Positions 46,172 to 58,842 of a DNA stretch of 64,000 nt are shown here, piece after piece. The notes beneath the pieces are model-generated. The model was not told the DNA's origin and did not search any database. It saw nothing but the letters and a program-made list of their open reading frames with translations. Position 1 is the stretch's first letter; the number at the start of each line of letters is the position of its first letter. The stretch spans positions 573,570,284 to 573,634,283 of the forward strand of contig NC_057863.1 in the NCBI RefSeq assembly GCF_019393635.1. Direction: 5' to 3'. Source of the DNA: Dromiciops gliroides (taxonomy: Eukaryota; Chordata; Mammalia; Microbiotheria; Microbiotheriidae). The position numbers and the translations under genes were made by a program.

Positions 46172-46416
46172 TAGGGGTTCCCCTTTTTTGTGTGTCCTGG
46201 ACCCCTTTTTGGCATTTTAATGAAACCTATGGACCCCTTCTCAGAATCAGAAAGTAGATCCAGTCTAATTATCTAATCTCAGAAAGTATTAAAGCAAATG
46301 CTAAATTTCATTTAAAGGTTAATGAAAATAAAGATGTAATTTATATCCCATCCAAGTTCACTTAACCCCCTAAAATCTATCCATGAGGGTAATGGATTCC
46401 AGGTTAGGAGACCCTG
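46172..46416. mobile_element. hAT-like non-autonomous DNA transposon
   Basis: Ends TAGGGGTTCC and GGAGACCCTG (complement CAGGGTCTCC) are imperfect inverted repeats. The 8-bp flanks are ACTATGAG (46164-46171) and ACTCAGAG (46417-46424), six of eight equal. The interior has CCTATGGACCCCTTCTCAGAAT. Length and flanks fit an old hAT relic. Confidence 0.45.
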
Positions 46417-47273
46417 ACTCAGAGGGAGGCTAAGGCCAGTCTACCTGAAGCCTCTCAGGTAGCTGGAGCCCTACCCCAGAGAATCATCACTTGTCTAATT
46501 TCAGCAAAATCACTACTTCTCCTCTGCCCTTGTTTCTAGTTAGTGCTAGAAATGTAGGGTAGAGATAGCTTCATAACAATTATTTAAAATGAAAGAAATC
46601 AGCTTTTTTAAGGCAGAATTTTCCAATCTGCTGTCAGAGACCGTTATTGCCAATCATCCATTTTAAAGGGAGAGTTCACCATTGGTTAAAAAAAACCCCA
46701 ACCAAACCAAAAAATAGTGCTGGGGAAGAGGCTAAAATAAGGATTTGTGAATATCAGCATGGAAACATCCTAAAGTGTCCCAGTAAGTAGAGACTGTGTG
46801 GCTGCCATTGTCCTTGGTTTCAGCTTCACATGTTTGTTGATGTCATTTATGAGTGAGCCATAACTTCGGGCTCCTCCACCCACCCAATTCTGTGCACACA
46901 ATGAACATGCTTAAAAATTTAGCTATCACAATGACCATTGGGTGAAGGAGAAAAAACCCAGCTATTAGCAAGTAAGCAGGTAAATAGTCCTTTAAGATAA
47001 ACTGTAATGTTACACACACATACATACACACAGATCTATGACAAAGTAATGAGATTTTTTTCTTATGGCTTACAGAAATCAGTTTTGCAATTTTGTATTC
47101 ACATCACATACACATTAACAATCAGAAATCATTAAGCACCATTTCTAAAACTCAGTCATTCTCTGGGACAAATTTCAGAGGGATTAAAAAATTAAATGGT
47201 GACATATGGACCTTTATATGAACTTCAGAATGCATTAACATCAACATTACTCACTACAAAGAGATTAACTTCC

Positions 47274-47413
47274 AGGCAGCTAGGTGGCGCAGTGGATAAA
47301 GCACCGGCCCTGGATTCAGGAGGACCCGAGTTCAAAACCAGCCTCAGACAATTGACACTAGCTGTGTGACCCTGGGCAAGTCACTTAACCCTCATCATCC
47401 TGCCCCCCCCCAA
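47274..47413 (+). repeat. WSINE1-type SINE
   Basis: Perfect 16-bp TSD AAAGAGATTAACTTCC (47258-47273 and 47414-47429). Confidence 0.93.
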
Positions 47414-48259
47414 AAAGAGATTAACTTCCTATCCAGTGCTATTTGTGTGATTGAGCAGTGAACCCCACACACCATCATCAGTTGACAATTACAAGGGCAA
47501 AAGGGGATTTACTTCGTACATGTACAAAGTAGGTGTCTTCCATCTTTCCCTCTTTGAAAGTTGGAGACCACAGAAAAGTGGACCAAAGAATGACCAGAAG
47601 TAGATTTCTTGTTGGTACCCTAGACTATGTCACTTTATTCATACAAGGGTATGGCAAGTAGAGACCAGAAGTTCAAGAGCTGTCTCTTCAGAGCAGTACT
47701 CCATCACTCTCCTATGGACTTCCCTAAACTCAATCCAACCATGGAAACATGAAGTTTTTTTGTTGTTGTTGTTTTCTGAAGAGGATCTAAGAGAAAAAAG
47801 GAGGCAAACACCAATGATATTGTCATTGGATTTGGGATGATTTGATCTCAGGCCAAATTTACCTGTATAACATCAGAGCAGATGCCTGTCCCACTTTAAA
47901 AAAATAACTGTTGGGGTTATTTCAGGTAAGACTATCCAATGGATTTTCTGGGGAAACATCAGCTCTGAAACTTACCCAATGTCAGAAAAATGGAAACCAT
48001 GCCATTCTGGAAGCCATAGGCTTCTCCGTTAAATTCTGGAGGAGAGATACCTCCATTTCTAAGCATCAGAGATAAAGAAAAGTTTATTTTACAAATTGAC
48101 TGCTCAAGATGTCTCAATAGGTATTTTTGAAAAAGAAGCTAAAAATTTAGTGTGTTAGTTAATTATTTACAACTTCTTTTGATCTACTTTTAATGCTGTA
48201 TTAACACATGATCAGCCCTAGGTCTTTTCTGGTGAAATTTATGTTAAAGATGAGAAACC

Positions 48260-48406
48260 TGGGGCAGCTAGGTGGCACAGTAGATACAGCAGTGGCCCTG
48301 GATTCAGGAGGACCTGAGTTCAAATCTGACCCCAGACACTTGACACTTACTAGCTGTGTGACCCTGGGCAAGCCACTTAACCCCAAATGCAAAAAAAAAA
48401 AAAAAA
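48260..48406 (+). repeat. WSINE1-type SINE near the SLC25A15 3' end
   Basis: TSD AAGATGAGAAACC / AAGATGAGAAGCC. It lies about 150 bp past the SLC25A15 poly(A) signal. Confidence 0.92.
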
Positions 48407-48552
48407 AAGATGAGAAGCCAAACTATATCCTACACTTCAAGCCCTTAAAATATCCACATGCCAAAGACAAGGACAGAGGGATGCAAAGAGCCTCCATAGA
48501 CGCATCTGAACCCATTCACAAGACAGGTTCACTGGAGAGACAGCTCATTGGA

Positions 48553-48558
48553 TTTATT
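48553..48558 (-). terminator. Likely SLC25A15 poly(A) signal
   Basis: AATAAA on the - strand, 217 nt past the stop. It is the first canonical signal downstream and implies a short 3' UTR. Confidence 0.5.
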
Positions 48559-48774
48559 CCCAGTTAGGAGAAAAAAATAGAACTTTATCTCTGACAAAAA
48601 CACTAGCAGGAACTAGTGCATGTACAATTTCAGTTTTTGGGGGAAATGGAAATGGATGGGAAGAGGAGGGAAAAAGGTCCCATGAAGTTAGAACAATTCC
48701 ATGTTGTTCTTCATATTCTATGAGACCCAGAGATGGACAGCAGCAGTCTTTTTATGCAGTTCCACCAAGATACT

Positions 48775-48954
<180 letters not shown>

Positions 48955-49109
48955 TTATATGGCAAGACATGGAAGTACAAAACATGGTTTTAAAAAACCT
49001 ACGAGATAACAACAGGGGACAGAACCCTGTGCTTTCGGTGATATGGGAACCACCCTGGATAAGGGAACTTCCTCTTCCAAGGTAGGTCAGTACCTCCTTA
49101 ACAATTTAT

Positions 49110-49215
49110 AGTCTTAGAGACCTGCCCAGGGCACTAAGGGGTTAAATGACATACCAAAGGTCATTATGGAAGTATGTATCAGAGATGGGACTTGAACCCA
49201 GATCTTTTCTGTTTA
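49110..49215 (-). repeat. MIR-like fragment
   Basis: Antisense AAATGACATACCAAAGGTCAT and GGGACTTGAACCCAGATC. Confidence 0.5.
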
Positions 49216-49714
49216 CAAGTTGACTATCACTGTTTCTCTCCTATAAATGTACATAAAACAACAATTATAGGTACAGCCAATGGTTTCTTCCACCCACGCT
49301 AATGGAAGTCACAGGCAACTTCATTGCACCCTTGAAGTAACTGTGATACCAGTGGTCATGTAACAAACCCTCCTGGGCAGTATTGGAGAGAATATAACAA
49401 AAAAGTATTCAGAACTGACAATGAGTGACTGATATAATTAGTATGTATGGGGGCCTTGCAGAGCTAACAAAATATACAAGTATTTTCAAGTGCCGTCTTG
49501 GACAGTCAATACTCATAGGACACATGCTATCTATTGTTCATTTGAAATTAGAATATAAAATCCAACTGAATTGCCAACTGGCAAATTGGTACAAAGGATG
49601 TGTGTTAGAAGGATGAGCACCAGCCTCTTGAACTCAAAAGGAGATACTCAAGAGGTTATTTTTTTTTACAGGTTAATATGTGTATTGTGATGTATTCTTT
49701 TCAAATTGCTCATT

Positions 49715-50125
49715 TAAACATTCTTTTTTTTTTTTAATTTTGAATTCCAAATTCTCTCCTGCCCTCCCACTCTTTCCTTCACCCACTGAGAAGGCAAGCA
49801 ATATGATATCAATTATACATGTGATGTCATGCAAAACACATTTCTATATTGGCTATATTTCCCCAAAAAGCAAGAAAAATAAAGTGAAAAAATGACACTT
49901 CGATTTCCACTAGACTTCATTACTTCCCTCTTTGCACGTAGATAGAATTTTTTCATCATATGTCCTTTAGTTGGAATTATCTTAGATTATTGTACTGATC
50001 AGAGTAGCCAGATTTTTAGTTGATCATCATTACAACACTGCTGTTACTATGCACAATGATTTCCTGATTCTTCTCACTTCACTTCGCATCAGTTATAAAG
50101 GTCCCAGCATTGTGCTGGATAAATC
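49715..50125 (-). mobile_element. L1 3'-end fragment
   Basis: Antisense, poly-T first, then AATTTTGAATTCCAAATTCTCTC and further L1 3' UTR sequence. It lies in the gap or last SLC25A15 intron. Confidence 0.6.
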
Positions 50126-50609
50126 CTAAGGAGGATATTTTTCTTAACCCTTTCACACTTTACCCAAATAAAGATTTCAATAATCCTGAAAATCAGCTAC
50201 TATTGCTCACACTTTATATCCTACATCACAATTTGCTCCCCTGGACACTCACTTCCCAAAAAAGAACTGAGGAAGAATTCACAAAATGCTTGCTACAGAT
50301 CGGTCATATGAGATAGTATGTGATATACAGCTTTTCATTACTGCTTTCTTCACTGGCATTTTATGCTGTGTTTTGGGGGTGGTGATGGGAGTCAGTGAAA
50401 GTGATACTAAGACCTAGATATCTGCCTTGAACCCTCTCTGAGAGCACAGCTCATTCTAGTTGAAGTTGCCTTGGTGCTCCCTGATTCACATTCTCAAATA
50501 CATTAATTTGATCCCCTCTCTCCAAACTTACTATATACTATTCTTTCCAAGCTCCCACTTTCTTTAGACTTGTGGATACAACCTGTATATTCCGTAATTA
50601 GCAAATACT

Positions 50610-50863
50610 CAGGAGCTAGGTGGTACAGGGGATGGAATATTGGTCCTAGAGTCAGAAAGATTCATTTTTCTGAGTTCAAATCCAGCCTCAGACACTTACT
50701 GGCTGTGTGACTCTGGGCAAGTCACTTAACCCTGTTTGCCTCAATTGCCTCATCTGTAAAATGACCTGGAAGAGAAGATGGCAAACCACTCCAGTGTCCT
50801 TGCCAAGAAAACCCCAAATGGGGTCACAAAAGGTCAGGCATGCCAGAACAACAACAAAGCAAA
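50610..50863 (+). repeat. MAR1-type CORE-SINE
   Basis: CTTACTGGCTGTGTGACTCTGGGC, then AAACCACTCCAGTGTCCTTGCC and AAATGGGGTCACAAAAGGTC; flanks GCAAATACTC on both sides. Confidence 0.78.
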
Positions 50864-51427
50864 TACTCCCTTTAAGCTCTTTCCCTCATCACTTCCCCTT
50901 CCTCCCCAGACTAGTCACTCAACCTCCAAGGACCAAATACCAACCCTGGTACGAAATCCCTATACTCTTAAGCTCTAAGGGCCCAGGAATTGCAAACATC
51001 TGCTTCCTGATCCCCAGCATCAGGCCCACAGCTAAACTTCTTTTTCTTAGGGCTGCCCCATGTCCCACCCATTGCTCCTAATGCACTAGTAATGCACAGC
51101 TTTTCTTCAAGATTAGACATTTGCGCATGGCCAGTTATGGGAAATGCATGGTCCCTAAGCATGTTCTCTGTAATTTTTGAGGGACTTGAAATTGATTATC
51201 ACTCGAAAAGATGTGTGTGAACCTGTCTAGATACAATGGGATATATCGAACTCAAGGTCTCAATGCCAACCAAAGCCCTCTGATTACTCAAGAGTTAAGC
51301 AAGTTGAGGATAACAGGCTAGAGATTCTGCAGTGCCAGCTTTAGAACTGCTCCTGTAAGGAGGAGGAATGGGTGTAGCAATGGCTACAATGCTGGTGATC
51401 AATCATGTCTATCAATTCATTAACCAG

Positions 51428-51607
51428 GGGGCAACTAGGTGGTGCAGTGGATAAAGCACCGGACCTGGATTCAGGAGGACCTGAGTTCAAATCCGGCCTC
51501 AGACACTTGACACTTACTAGCTGTGTGACCCTGTACAAGTCACTTAACCCTCACTGTCCTGCAAAAAGACCCCCCAAAATAAACACAAAAACAAAACAAT
51601 TACAATT
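51428..51607 (+). repeat. WSINE1-type SINE
   Basis: TSD TCAATTCATTAACCAG (51412-51427) / TCAATTCATCAACCAG (51608-51623). Confidence 0.92.
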
Positions 51608-51716
51608 TCAATTCATCAACCAGCATTTATTAAGGACCTACTATGTGCCAGGCACTGTTAAGTGCTAGAGATAAAAAACTGAAAAAATGTAATAATCCTT
51701 GCCCTCAATGAGCTTT

Positions 51717-51940
51717 TTTCGTTGTTGTTTAGTCATTTTTTAGCTGTGTCTGACACTCTGTGACCCCTTTTGGGATATTCTTGGGAAAGATACTGGAGCA
51801 CTTTGTCATTTCCTTCTCTAGCTCATTTTACAGATGAGGAAACTGAGGCAAACAGTAAGCATCTAAAGTCAGAACACAGGTCTTCCTGACTCCAGGCCCA
51901 GCGCTCTATCCAATGCACCACCCACCTGCACTTCAAGAAG
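51717..51940 (-). repeat. MAR1-type CORE-SINE
   Basis: Antisense TCTGACACTCTGTGACCCCTTTTGG, TTTACAGATGAGGAAACTGAGG, GCACCACCC. It lies in L2 3'-end sequence (51610-51715 and 51941-51965). Confidence 0.75.
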
Positions 51941-52042
51941 CTTACAAAAAGGTACAAATCCAAGAGAAAGAAGAGTGTATTGGTTTGAACTCAGTTATCA
52001 AAGTATGGCCTTTTGCCAAAGATTTTTTAAAAGGAAATCTGG

Positions 52043-52190
52043 GGGCAGCTAGATGGCACAGTGAATAGAGCACCGGCCCTGGAGTCAGGAGTACCTGAGT
52101 TCAAATCTGGCCTCAGACACTTAACACTTACTAGCTGTGTGACCCTGGGCAAGTCACTTAACCCCAATTGCCTCACTAAAAAAAAAAAAA
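52043..52190 (+). repeat. WSINE1-type SINE
   Basis: Perfect 14-bp TSD AAAAGGAAATCTGG (52029-52042 and 52191-52204). Confidence 0.93.
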
Positions 52191-52265
52191 AAAAGGAAAT
52201 CTGGAAGCATTAGATATTCCTATGACAGCTTTGCATTCTTTTTTTTTTTATATTAGTAGGCTCAC

Positions 52266-52424
52266 CTTCATTTTTCAAAACACTTGCAAATGTCCCCATG
52301 AAGCCAGCTTGTTTCCCAGACATGGAAAGAACCTGGATTCTTGATTTGATACAGTCCACTGGGTACACAGCAATCCAGAGGCAGATTCCTCCAAAGCCAC
52401 CACTTAACATCAAAGGGACGGGTC
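52266..52424 (-). CDS. SLC25A15: SLC25A15 exon, third carrier repeat
   Basis: One hundred and fifty-nine nt, acceptor TTTCTCCAG, donor GAAG|GTGAGC. It encodes [40 protein letters not shown], and [23 protein letters not shown] is the third carrier signature. A WSINE1 copy sits about 75 bp past the donor in the following intron. Confidence 0.95.
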
Positions 52425-52888
52425 CTGGAGAAAAAAGCCAGAAAAACAACATTTTACCACAAGTACGGGGCAACTGATATCATCATCCCAACACCTAGGA
52501 AGGATCACCAATGAGAATTTCTCAAGAAAAAATCTTATGCCAAAGAATACAATCCCAGGAAAAGATTCTTAAGGGAACAGATGTCACCCTGTCACTTACA
52601 ACCGGAAGCACAAATTAGTTCTAGTTTCTGGATCCTTGGCTTTCCTGGTATTCTTCAGGACAAGAAACTCCAAGTTCATTTGAAAGTTCTTGTTCTACAC
52701 AAGTTCTTCTCCATGGACCTATAACATAATTACTTTGTCATGGAGACTACGGAAAGCTGAATAACATGACCAACTCTTCCAAAAAGTCTAACAGGAAATA
52801 AAGCTTTCGTTTGTTACCACCTCCCCCAAGTCCTATAATTCATCCTCTCTCCCCAGTGGCCTTAATCTTTTGATTAAAAGACAATAGT

Positions 52889-53034
52889 GGTGGATAGAGC
52901 ACCAGCCCTGGAGTCAGGAGGACCCGAGTTCAAATCTGGCCTCCGATACTTGACACTTACTAGCTGTGTGACCTTGAGCAAGTCACTTAACCTCACCAAA
53001 CAACAACAACAACAAACTGAAACTAAAAACAAAC
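52889..53034 (+). repeat. WSINE1-type SINE, 5'-truncated
   Basis: Lacks the first 20 or so bases of the head. Perfect TSD AAAAGACAATAGT (52876-52888 and 53035-53047), so truncation occurred at insertion. Confidence 0.92.
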
Positions 53035-53084
53035 AAAAGACAATAGTCATGGAAGTTCAAGAAGGGTTAACCTAAACTGTACAC

Positions 53085-53402
53085 AGTAAAGGCAATATCA
53101 TAATGAAAAGCAAATGTGAAAGACTTAGCTACTCTGATCAATACCATGATCCCCAACATTTCCAAAGGTCTCACGAAAAACGCTATCCACTTCCAGACAA
53201 AGAATTGATGGACTGAGTACATATTGAAGCATATTTTCTTTCACTTTATTTTTCTTGCTTCCATGGCTAATGTGGAGAATTGTTTTGCATGACCTCATAT
53301 ATAAAATGGGCATCATTTTTCCTGTCTCCTCAATGGATGGGGAAGGAGGTAAGAGAGGGAGAGAATATGTAACTGAAAATTAACATTTAAAATAAATAAA
53401 TA
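53085..53402 (+). mobile_element. L1 3'-UTR fragment
   Basis: Sense L1 3' UTR phrases (CTATCCACTTCCAGACAAAGAA, GAGAATATGTAACTGAAAATT) ending in an A-rich tail. It lies in an SLC25A15 intron. Confidence 0.65.
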
Positions 53403-53861
53403 GAACTTGTTGGTTAAAAGAACAAACACAAAAGAAGAAGGGTCAGCCTGACCATGAGAACACAATCCTGTATTATCTAGGAATTTTTATAACTGGGTAC
53501 TGAAGTTTCTTCCAAGGTAATTTTCCTATCATATAAAAATCCCATGCAAATATTTTTCCATTTCTCTCCTTCCTTAAATGATACTCGCCCCCTAAAAAGC
53601 TTAACTGAATTAATGAAGAAATGTTATACTGCAGAAGGTGACTTGGAATGCATCCTTCAAATCTCTACCAGGCAGAGGTTTACCCAACCTTGGGACAAGA
53701 CTAAGAACATCTGTCAATACACTCTTCATATCTGTCCAAAGCCACCATACCATATCTCATGGATCCCTGGATCATGTTGAGGGTAACTTCGATGACCACA
53801 CTGGCAAAAATCAAAGCACATGTAACAGTCTGTAATCTCTTCCAAAAAACGAGGTACATAC

Positions 53862-54031
53862 CTAACTCATCTTTTGATCTTCCTGATGCAAAAAATGATC
53901 GGCTCAGTTCATAGCCACCGAAGAAGAAGAAATATCCAGGTACTTCCCTAAGTAAAGTGCTGGAGAGTCCATGGTAGAAACCCAGAGGGCCATCTTTTCG
54001 AAGGATGCCCCTTACTACTGACCATACTGTA
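53862..54031 (-). CDS. SLC25A15: SLC25A15 exon, matrix loop and following helix
   Basis: One hundred and seventy nt, acceptor TTCTCCCAG, donor TTAG|GTATGT. It encodes [40 protein letters not shown], and [16 protein letters not shown]. The FFFF run contains the position of the human F188 deletion (recalled), and all four Phe are present. [19 protein letters not shown] is the typical matrix-helix to even-helix carrier motif. Confidence 0.95.
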
Positions 54032-54636
54032 CTGGGAGAAAAGATAACATAAATACACATTAGCTTGCAATGAAGAAAGAATAAGACAGTGACCCCACCA
54101 CTGTCCATTATCAAATCTGGCTGTGGTGGCATAGGCTCAGTCCATTAGAGGTTCTGGCTGCTTCCTAGCAATAAAGAAGCTGGTCTATTTTCAGTCAGAA
54201 TAACCAGCCATTATCTCAATAAATTCCTTTCTCAGAACCTAGGAAGGATTCAGAATTCAGTTCTGGAGGTGTTTCTCTGATAGCTTTCTGGTACTCCAAT
54301 TTTTCCTCCTGGGCGTTGTAAAAAGGGTAATTGGCTTTCAGAGCTGGGGCTCTTGCTCTTTGCAGTTCTGACTAAAATTCCCTGATCTCTAATCCCCAGC
54401 TGGGAGTTGAGAGCTCCTGGACTTTCCTAGGCCCTTGATGGCTCCCTGAATTCAAAAATCTGAGGATTGTACCTCAAATCCTAATTACCTATTCCCCTAC
54501 CTAATTGGTAGAATAATCTGATTTGTTATTTTTCTAATGCATTCCTTTCTTAGCCCCTACTTTCCATTAATCTACCTCCAGTCAGCCTTCCTCCTCTAGG
54601 TGACAAAAGTGTACTTTCTATGATTTATTGACAAAG

Positions 54637-55052
54637 AAGGGGCAGCAAGGTGGTACCATAGATAAGAGAATCAGACCTGGAGTCAGGAAAACGCATCTTC
54701 CTGAATTCAAATCTAGCCTCAGACACTTATTAGTTGAGTGACCCTGAGCAAGTTACCTAACCCTGTTTACTTCTGTTTCTTCATCTGTAAAATGAGCTGG
54801 ATGGGGCAGCTAGGTGGCACAGTGGATAAAGCATCGGCCCTGGATTCAGGAGGATTTGAGTTCAAATCTAGCCTCAGATACTTGACACTTACTAGCTGTG
54901 TGACCCTGGGCAAGTCACTTAACCCTCATTGCCCCGCCCCCCCCCAAAAAAAGAAAAAGACAGCTAGAGAATGAAATGGTAAAGCAGTATCTTTGACAAG
55001 AAAAGCCAAATGGGGTCATAAAGAGTCAGACATGACTAAAACGACTGAATAA
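54637..55052 (+). repeat. MAR1-type CORE-SINE split by a WSINE1
   Basis: Halves 54637-54802 and 54961-55052 (AAATGGGGTCATAAAGAGTCAGACATGACT) with a WSINE1 at 54803-54960. This shows MAR1 is the older family here. Confidence 0.82.
54803..54960 (+). repeat. WSINE1-type SINE nested in MAR1
   Basis: Full copy with a C/A-rich tail, flanked by GAGCTGGA and CAGCTAGA. Confidence 0.9.
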
Positions 55053-55387
55053 GAACAAAATTGATAAAGAGGAAAGAGAATAAATATGACAGCAATTCTA
55101 TAACAGCATAATATAATTAAATCTACTTAGTCTCAGAAGAGGGGGCCCTAAATTCCCTGGGCTAGTAGTATCACACTCAAAGGGAAATAGCTCCTTGCCT
55201 TTGAAAACCACAAATTAACATTGTTAATGTTGTACCATATTTATTTATTTTGCTAAACATTTCCCAGTGACATTTTAATCTAGCTCTGGCCCCACCAGTT
55301 GCCACCTCTACCATAGGCTTCCCTGTGCTTAAATTCTCCTAACCCAGCTGCCTTGAATTTTTCTCTCATGGCTCATCTAGAAGCACA

Positions 55388-55562
55388 AGACCATAGATTT
55401 GAAACTGGAAGGGACCTTAGAGGTCATCTAGTCCAACCCTGTCACTCATTAGCTGAGACCCAGAAAAGTTAAATAACTTGCCCAAGGTCACAGGGGCACT
55501 GAGAAGCAGAGCTGGGGTCAGAAGCCAGGTTTTCTAATTCCAAATGCCATATACTCTCTACT
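55388..55562 (-). repeat. MIR-like fragment
   Basis: Antisense CATAGATTTGAAACTGGAAGGGACC and TAACTTGCCCAAGGTCACA; similar to 3450-3600. Confidence 0.55.
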
Positions 55563-55877
55563 ATCCCACTGGACTTTCCAGCATTTGCTTCTCTTGTAGC
55601 CCCAGACAGGACTAGCCTTTCCTTTAGAGCATAAACCAGATGAATCTAGTATACATCTAACCTTGAATTTTTTGGACCAAGCTCACCATTCCTTTCTTCT
55701 AATTACAGGTTTGTTCTCAGCCCACCAGGAAGTCTCCTGACAGCAAGACAGGGCTTGTGGTACTCCAGTCACAGCCACTACATAACAACTTAGTTATTTA
55801 AGTATATAACTTCATCTCTTCCTTCCCTTCCCCTCCCCTCTGCAATAACTCTTTATCCCTAGAAAGGGACAAAGTCA

Positions 55878-56067
55878 TTTTTTTTGTTTTGGGGTGGTTT
55901 TTTTTGTTGTTGTTTTTTGTTTTTGTTTTTTCGGGGCAATGAGGATTAAGTGACTTGCCCAGAGTCACACACAGCTAGTAAGTTTCAAGTGTCTGAGGCT
56001 GGATTTGAACTCAGGTCCCCCTGAATCCAGGACCAGTGCTTTATCCACTGTGCCACCTAGCTGCCCT
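55878..56067 (-). repeat. WSINE1-type SINE
   Basis: Antisense with a GT-rich tail; TSD GAAAGGGACAAAGTCA / GAAAGGGATAAAGTCA. Confidence 0.92.
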
Positions 56068-56427
56068 GAAAGGGATAAAGTCAAATCAGAATATAAACTC
56101 AATTAAATGTCAGTCCAACACACAGTTTATCTTTGAAATTCACAATAGAAATTAGCAAGAATTAGAATCTTAATAGGCTGATTAAAAAGTTTTCTTATTC
56201 CTATCTCCTCAATTTTCCTTTCTACACCTTGTATTTTGGCAAGCAGCAAGTGGATTTTGTTCAGGTGGTTAGGTGACTAAAATAGGGAAGGAGTTAAATT
56301 AAAGCATAAATGTTACTTGTAGGCAGTTCAGAAGATCAGCTACAGCAAAGGTGTCAAACTTAAGGCCTGAGGGCCTCACACAGCCTGCAAAACTCCCCAA
56401 AAGCTGAGAGAACTAGATTAAAATATA

Positions 56428-56580
56428 ACTGGGATTACTAGCTGTGTGACCCTGAGCAAATCATTTAAACCCAATTGCCTCCCTTCTTGCCTGCCTGCTT
56501 CCTTCTCTCCCTCCTGTCTCTCTGTCTCTCCCCCTCCCATATATATACATATGTGTATATATATGTGTGTATGTATATAA
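56428..56580 (+). repeat. SINE 3' fragment plus microsatellite
   Basis: Only the CORE end (TACTAGCTGTGTGACCCTGAGC) to 56483 is present, then pyrimidine-rich and (TA/TG)n sequence. Confidence 0.75.
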
Positions 56581-56633
56581 ATATATGGAAAAGTTTAATA
56601 AAACAAGTAAAAATGCAATATAAAAGTATATTA

Positions 56634-56780
56634 CGGGGGCAGCTAGGTGGCACAGTGCATAAAGCACAAGCCCTAGATTCAGGAGGACCTGAGTTCAAAT
56701 CCAACCTCAGACACTTGACACTTAGTAGCTGTGTGACCCTTGGGCAAGTCACTTAACCCTCACTGCCCCACCAAAAAAAA
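56634..56780 (+). repeat. WSINE1-type SINE
   Basis: Full copy; TSD near AAAAGTATATTA / AAAAGTACAATA. Confidence 0.92.
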
Positions 56781-56946
56781 AAAAGTACAATATAACATGG
56801 GTAATGTTAATATGTGGTTTTTTAAGTTAATATGCTGCCTGCTATTTGAGTTTAACACCAGTGAGCTCAATTCTCCTATACTGAGAAAAAGCATAAAGGG
56901 ATAAGAATTGCATGTGTGATCTCACTGATATAAAGAACTCTCAGGT

Positions 56947-57112
56947 TGGGGCATCTAGGTGGTACAGTGGATAAAGCACCGGCCCTGGATTCAGGAGGAC
57001 CTGAGTTCAAATTTGACCTCAGACACTTGACACTTACTAGCTATATGACCCTGGACAAGTCACTTAATCCTCATTGCCCCTTGCCAAAAAAACCCCAAAA
57101 AACAAAAAACAA
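56947..57112 (+). repeat. WSINE1-type SINE
   Basis: TSD AACTCTCAGGT (56936-56946) / AACTCCCAGGT (57113-57123). Confidence 0.92.
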
Positions 57113-57524
57113 AACTCCCAGGTGCAGGTCATTGTCTTCTCTACAACCTAAAGGCCTAAAGGCACCTAAAACACTGAGCTAGTGTCTTTGCCCCAGGTTG
57201 CACAGCCAGTATGTGTCAAAAGTAGGACATGAATCCAGGTGTTCCTCGTCTTAAGGCCTTCTCTCTATCCCCTTATGCCAAGTAGAAATTGAGTTATTTT
57301 ATTAAAAACAGATAAAGAAGAGGAAGCAGAGAAAGCACTTGAGTAGGGCTGTTTGTTGTAAGCCTATCTACAAAGCATTTTGATAGGCCAGGATGTGGAA
57401 ACAGCATTGTTATAAAGTGGTATAGCCTTGTAGTGGCAAGAACACCAGATTCGATGTCAGAAGACCTGGATTGGAATAGATAACCCCAGCTCTAAATGCT
57501 AAAATCCTCTGAATGTTCCTTTAT

Positions 57525-57690
57525 ACTGATCTTCATCACTTTCTTAATATTGAAACAATCCTACATTCCTGGTATAAATCTAACCTGGTCATAATGAATA
57601 TTTTTTTTGCTATGTTGCTGTAGCCTCTTTGCCAAAATGTTATTTCCCATTTTTGCATCAATGTTCATGATGGACATTGGTCTATAGTTA
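57525..57690 (-). mobile_element. L1 ORF2 fragment
   Basis: Antisense L1 reverse-transcriptase region, with TTTTTGCATCAATGTTCATGA and GACATTGGTCTATAGTT as in mammalian L1. Confidence 0.65.
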
Positions 57691-58236
57691 CTGTAAGAAG
57701 CCTAGTTTCTGTTTTGTTTCTTTTGTGGACTGAGGACTAAAGAGAAGCCATTTACCAAACAGTAAATAATAATTCACCTCACTTCACTCTCTGGCAATAG
57801 ATGGGACTCAAACGCAAGTCACCTGAGGACCTGGGGGGCCCCAAGATAATTAATGTAACTTGAGTCTGCTGTCTTCCTTTGGAGACGTTCAAAGGGTTTA
57901 ACCAGACATTACCTCATTTGCCAGGTGTCTCCAGTATATCCAGGAAGTCAAAATCAGCTGTCTTAAAAAGGGCAGCTATAACAAGAGACTTAAGTGATTT
58001 GCCCAAGGTTATTCTAGGGATCAGTGGCAAAGTTAAAATAACACCTAGTCTCAGTGCTATGTTACCTCTCATAATTGGGACATTTCTCTTCCAAGAAAGG
58101 AGATTTCAAATCCTATCACCCAACATTCACTTTTTTGGGGGAGGGATTATGATGTTTGGTATGACATATAAGGGGAAAGGATAGACTAGTCTTCTAGCTG
58201 AATTATTTAAATTGCTTTTTAAAAATAATAACCTTG

Positions 58237-58402
58237 GGGGTACCTAGGTGGCACAGTGGATAGAGCACTGGCCCTGGATTCAGGAGGACCTGAGTTCAAA
58301 CCCAGCCTCAGACACTTAACACTTACTAGCTGTGTGACCCTGGGCAAGTCATTTAACCCCAATTGCCTCACCAAAAACCAAAAAACAACAAAACAAAACA
58401 AA
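58237..58402 (+). repeat. WSINE1-type SINE
   Basis: TSD AATAACCTTG (58227-58236 and 58403-58412), in the SLC25A15 intron. Confidence 0.92.
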
Positions 58403-58842
58403 AATAACCTTGAAATTAAAGTAATTGAAAGAAATTACTATTTTTGTCTTTTTCTTTTATATCAGTCATTCTCATCAACACCTTCTAATCACACTTTAAA
58501 TTACTGTCTTTAAAAGCTTCTTAAATTCTTGAGAATGTCTGAGCTTTTTCTAGCATCGAGGCAGATTAAATTTCTTAGAGTGCAAAAAATAAGGTCATTT
58601 CTGCAGATCTCATTGATCTCTAAAGAAATCATTGTATTTTAGTGTGGGCAAATTAGGATAAGTAGGCTTGTTTCTATGTTTAATATTCACTCCTTTATTC
58701 GATATATTTGTAGCAAACCCCAGAGACTTTCACCCTCCCTTACCCCCAGCATACAGAGCTTCCAATACACTAAACCTTTCCCCTTCCCCCGCCCCCCCAA
58801 GGTGATAGGGAGTGTTTACTGAAACGCACTAATGGGACTTAC

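Larger units (their letters stand above)
44748..48246. other. Intergenic stretch between the two genes
   Basis: Apart from the candidate exon, the purine tract, the hAT-like relic and one SINE, I see no gene or RNA in this stretch. Confidence 0.5.
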
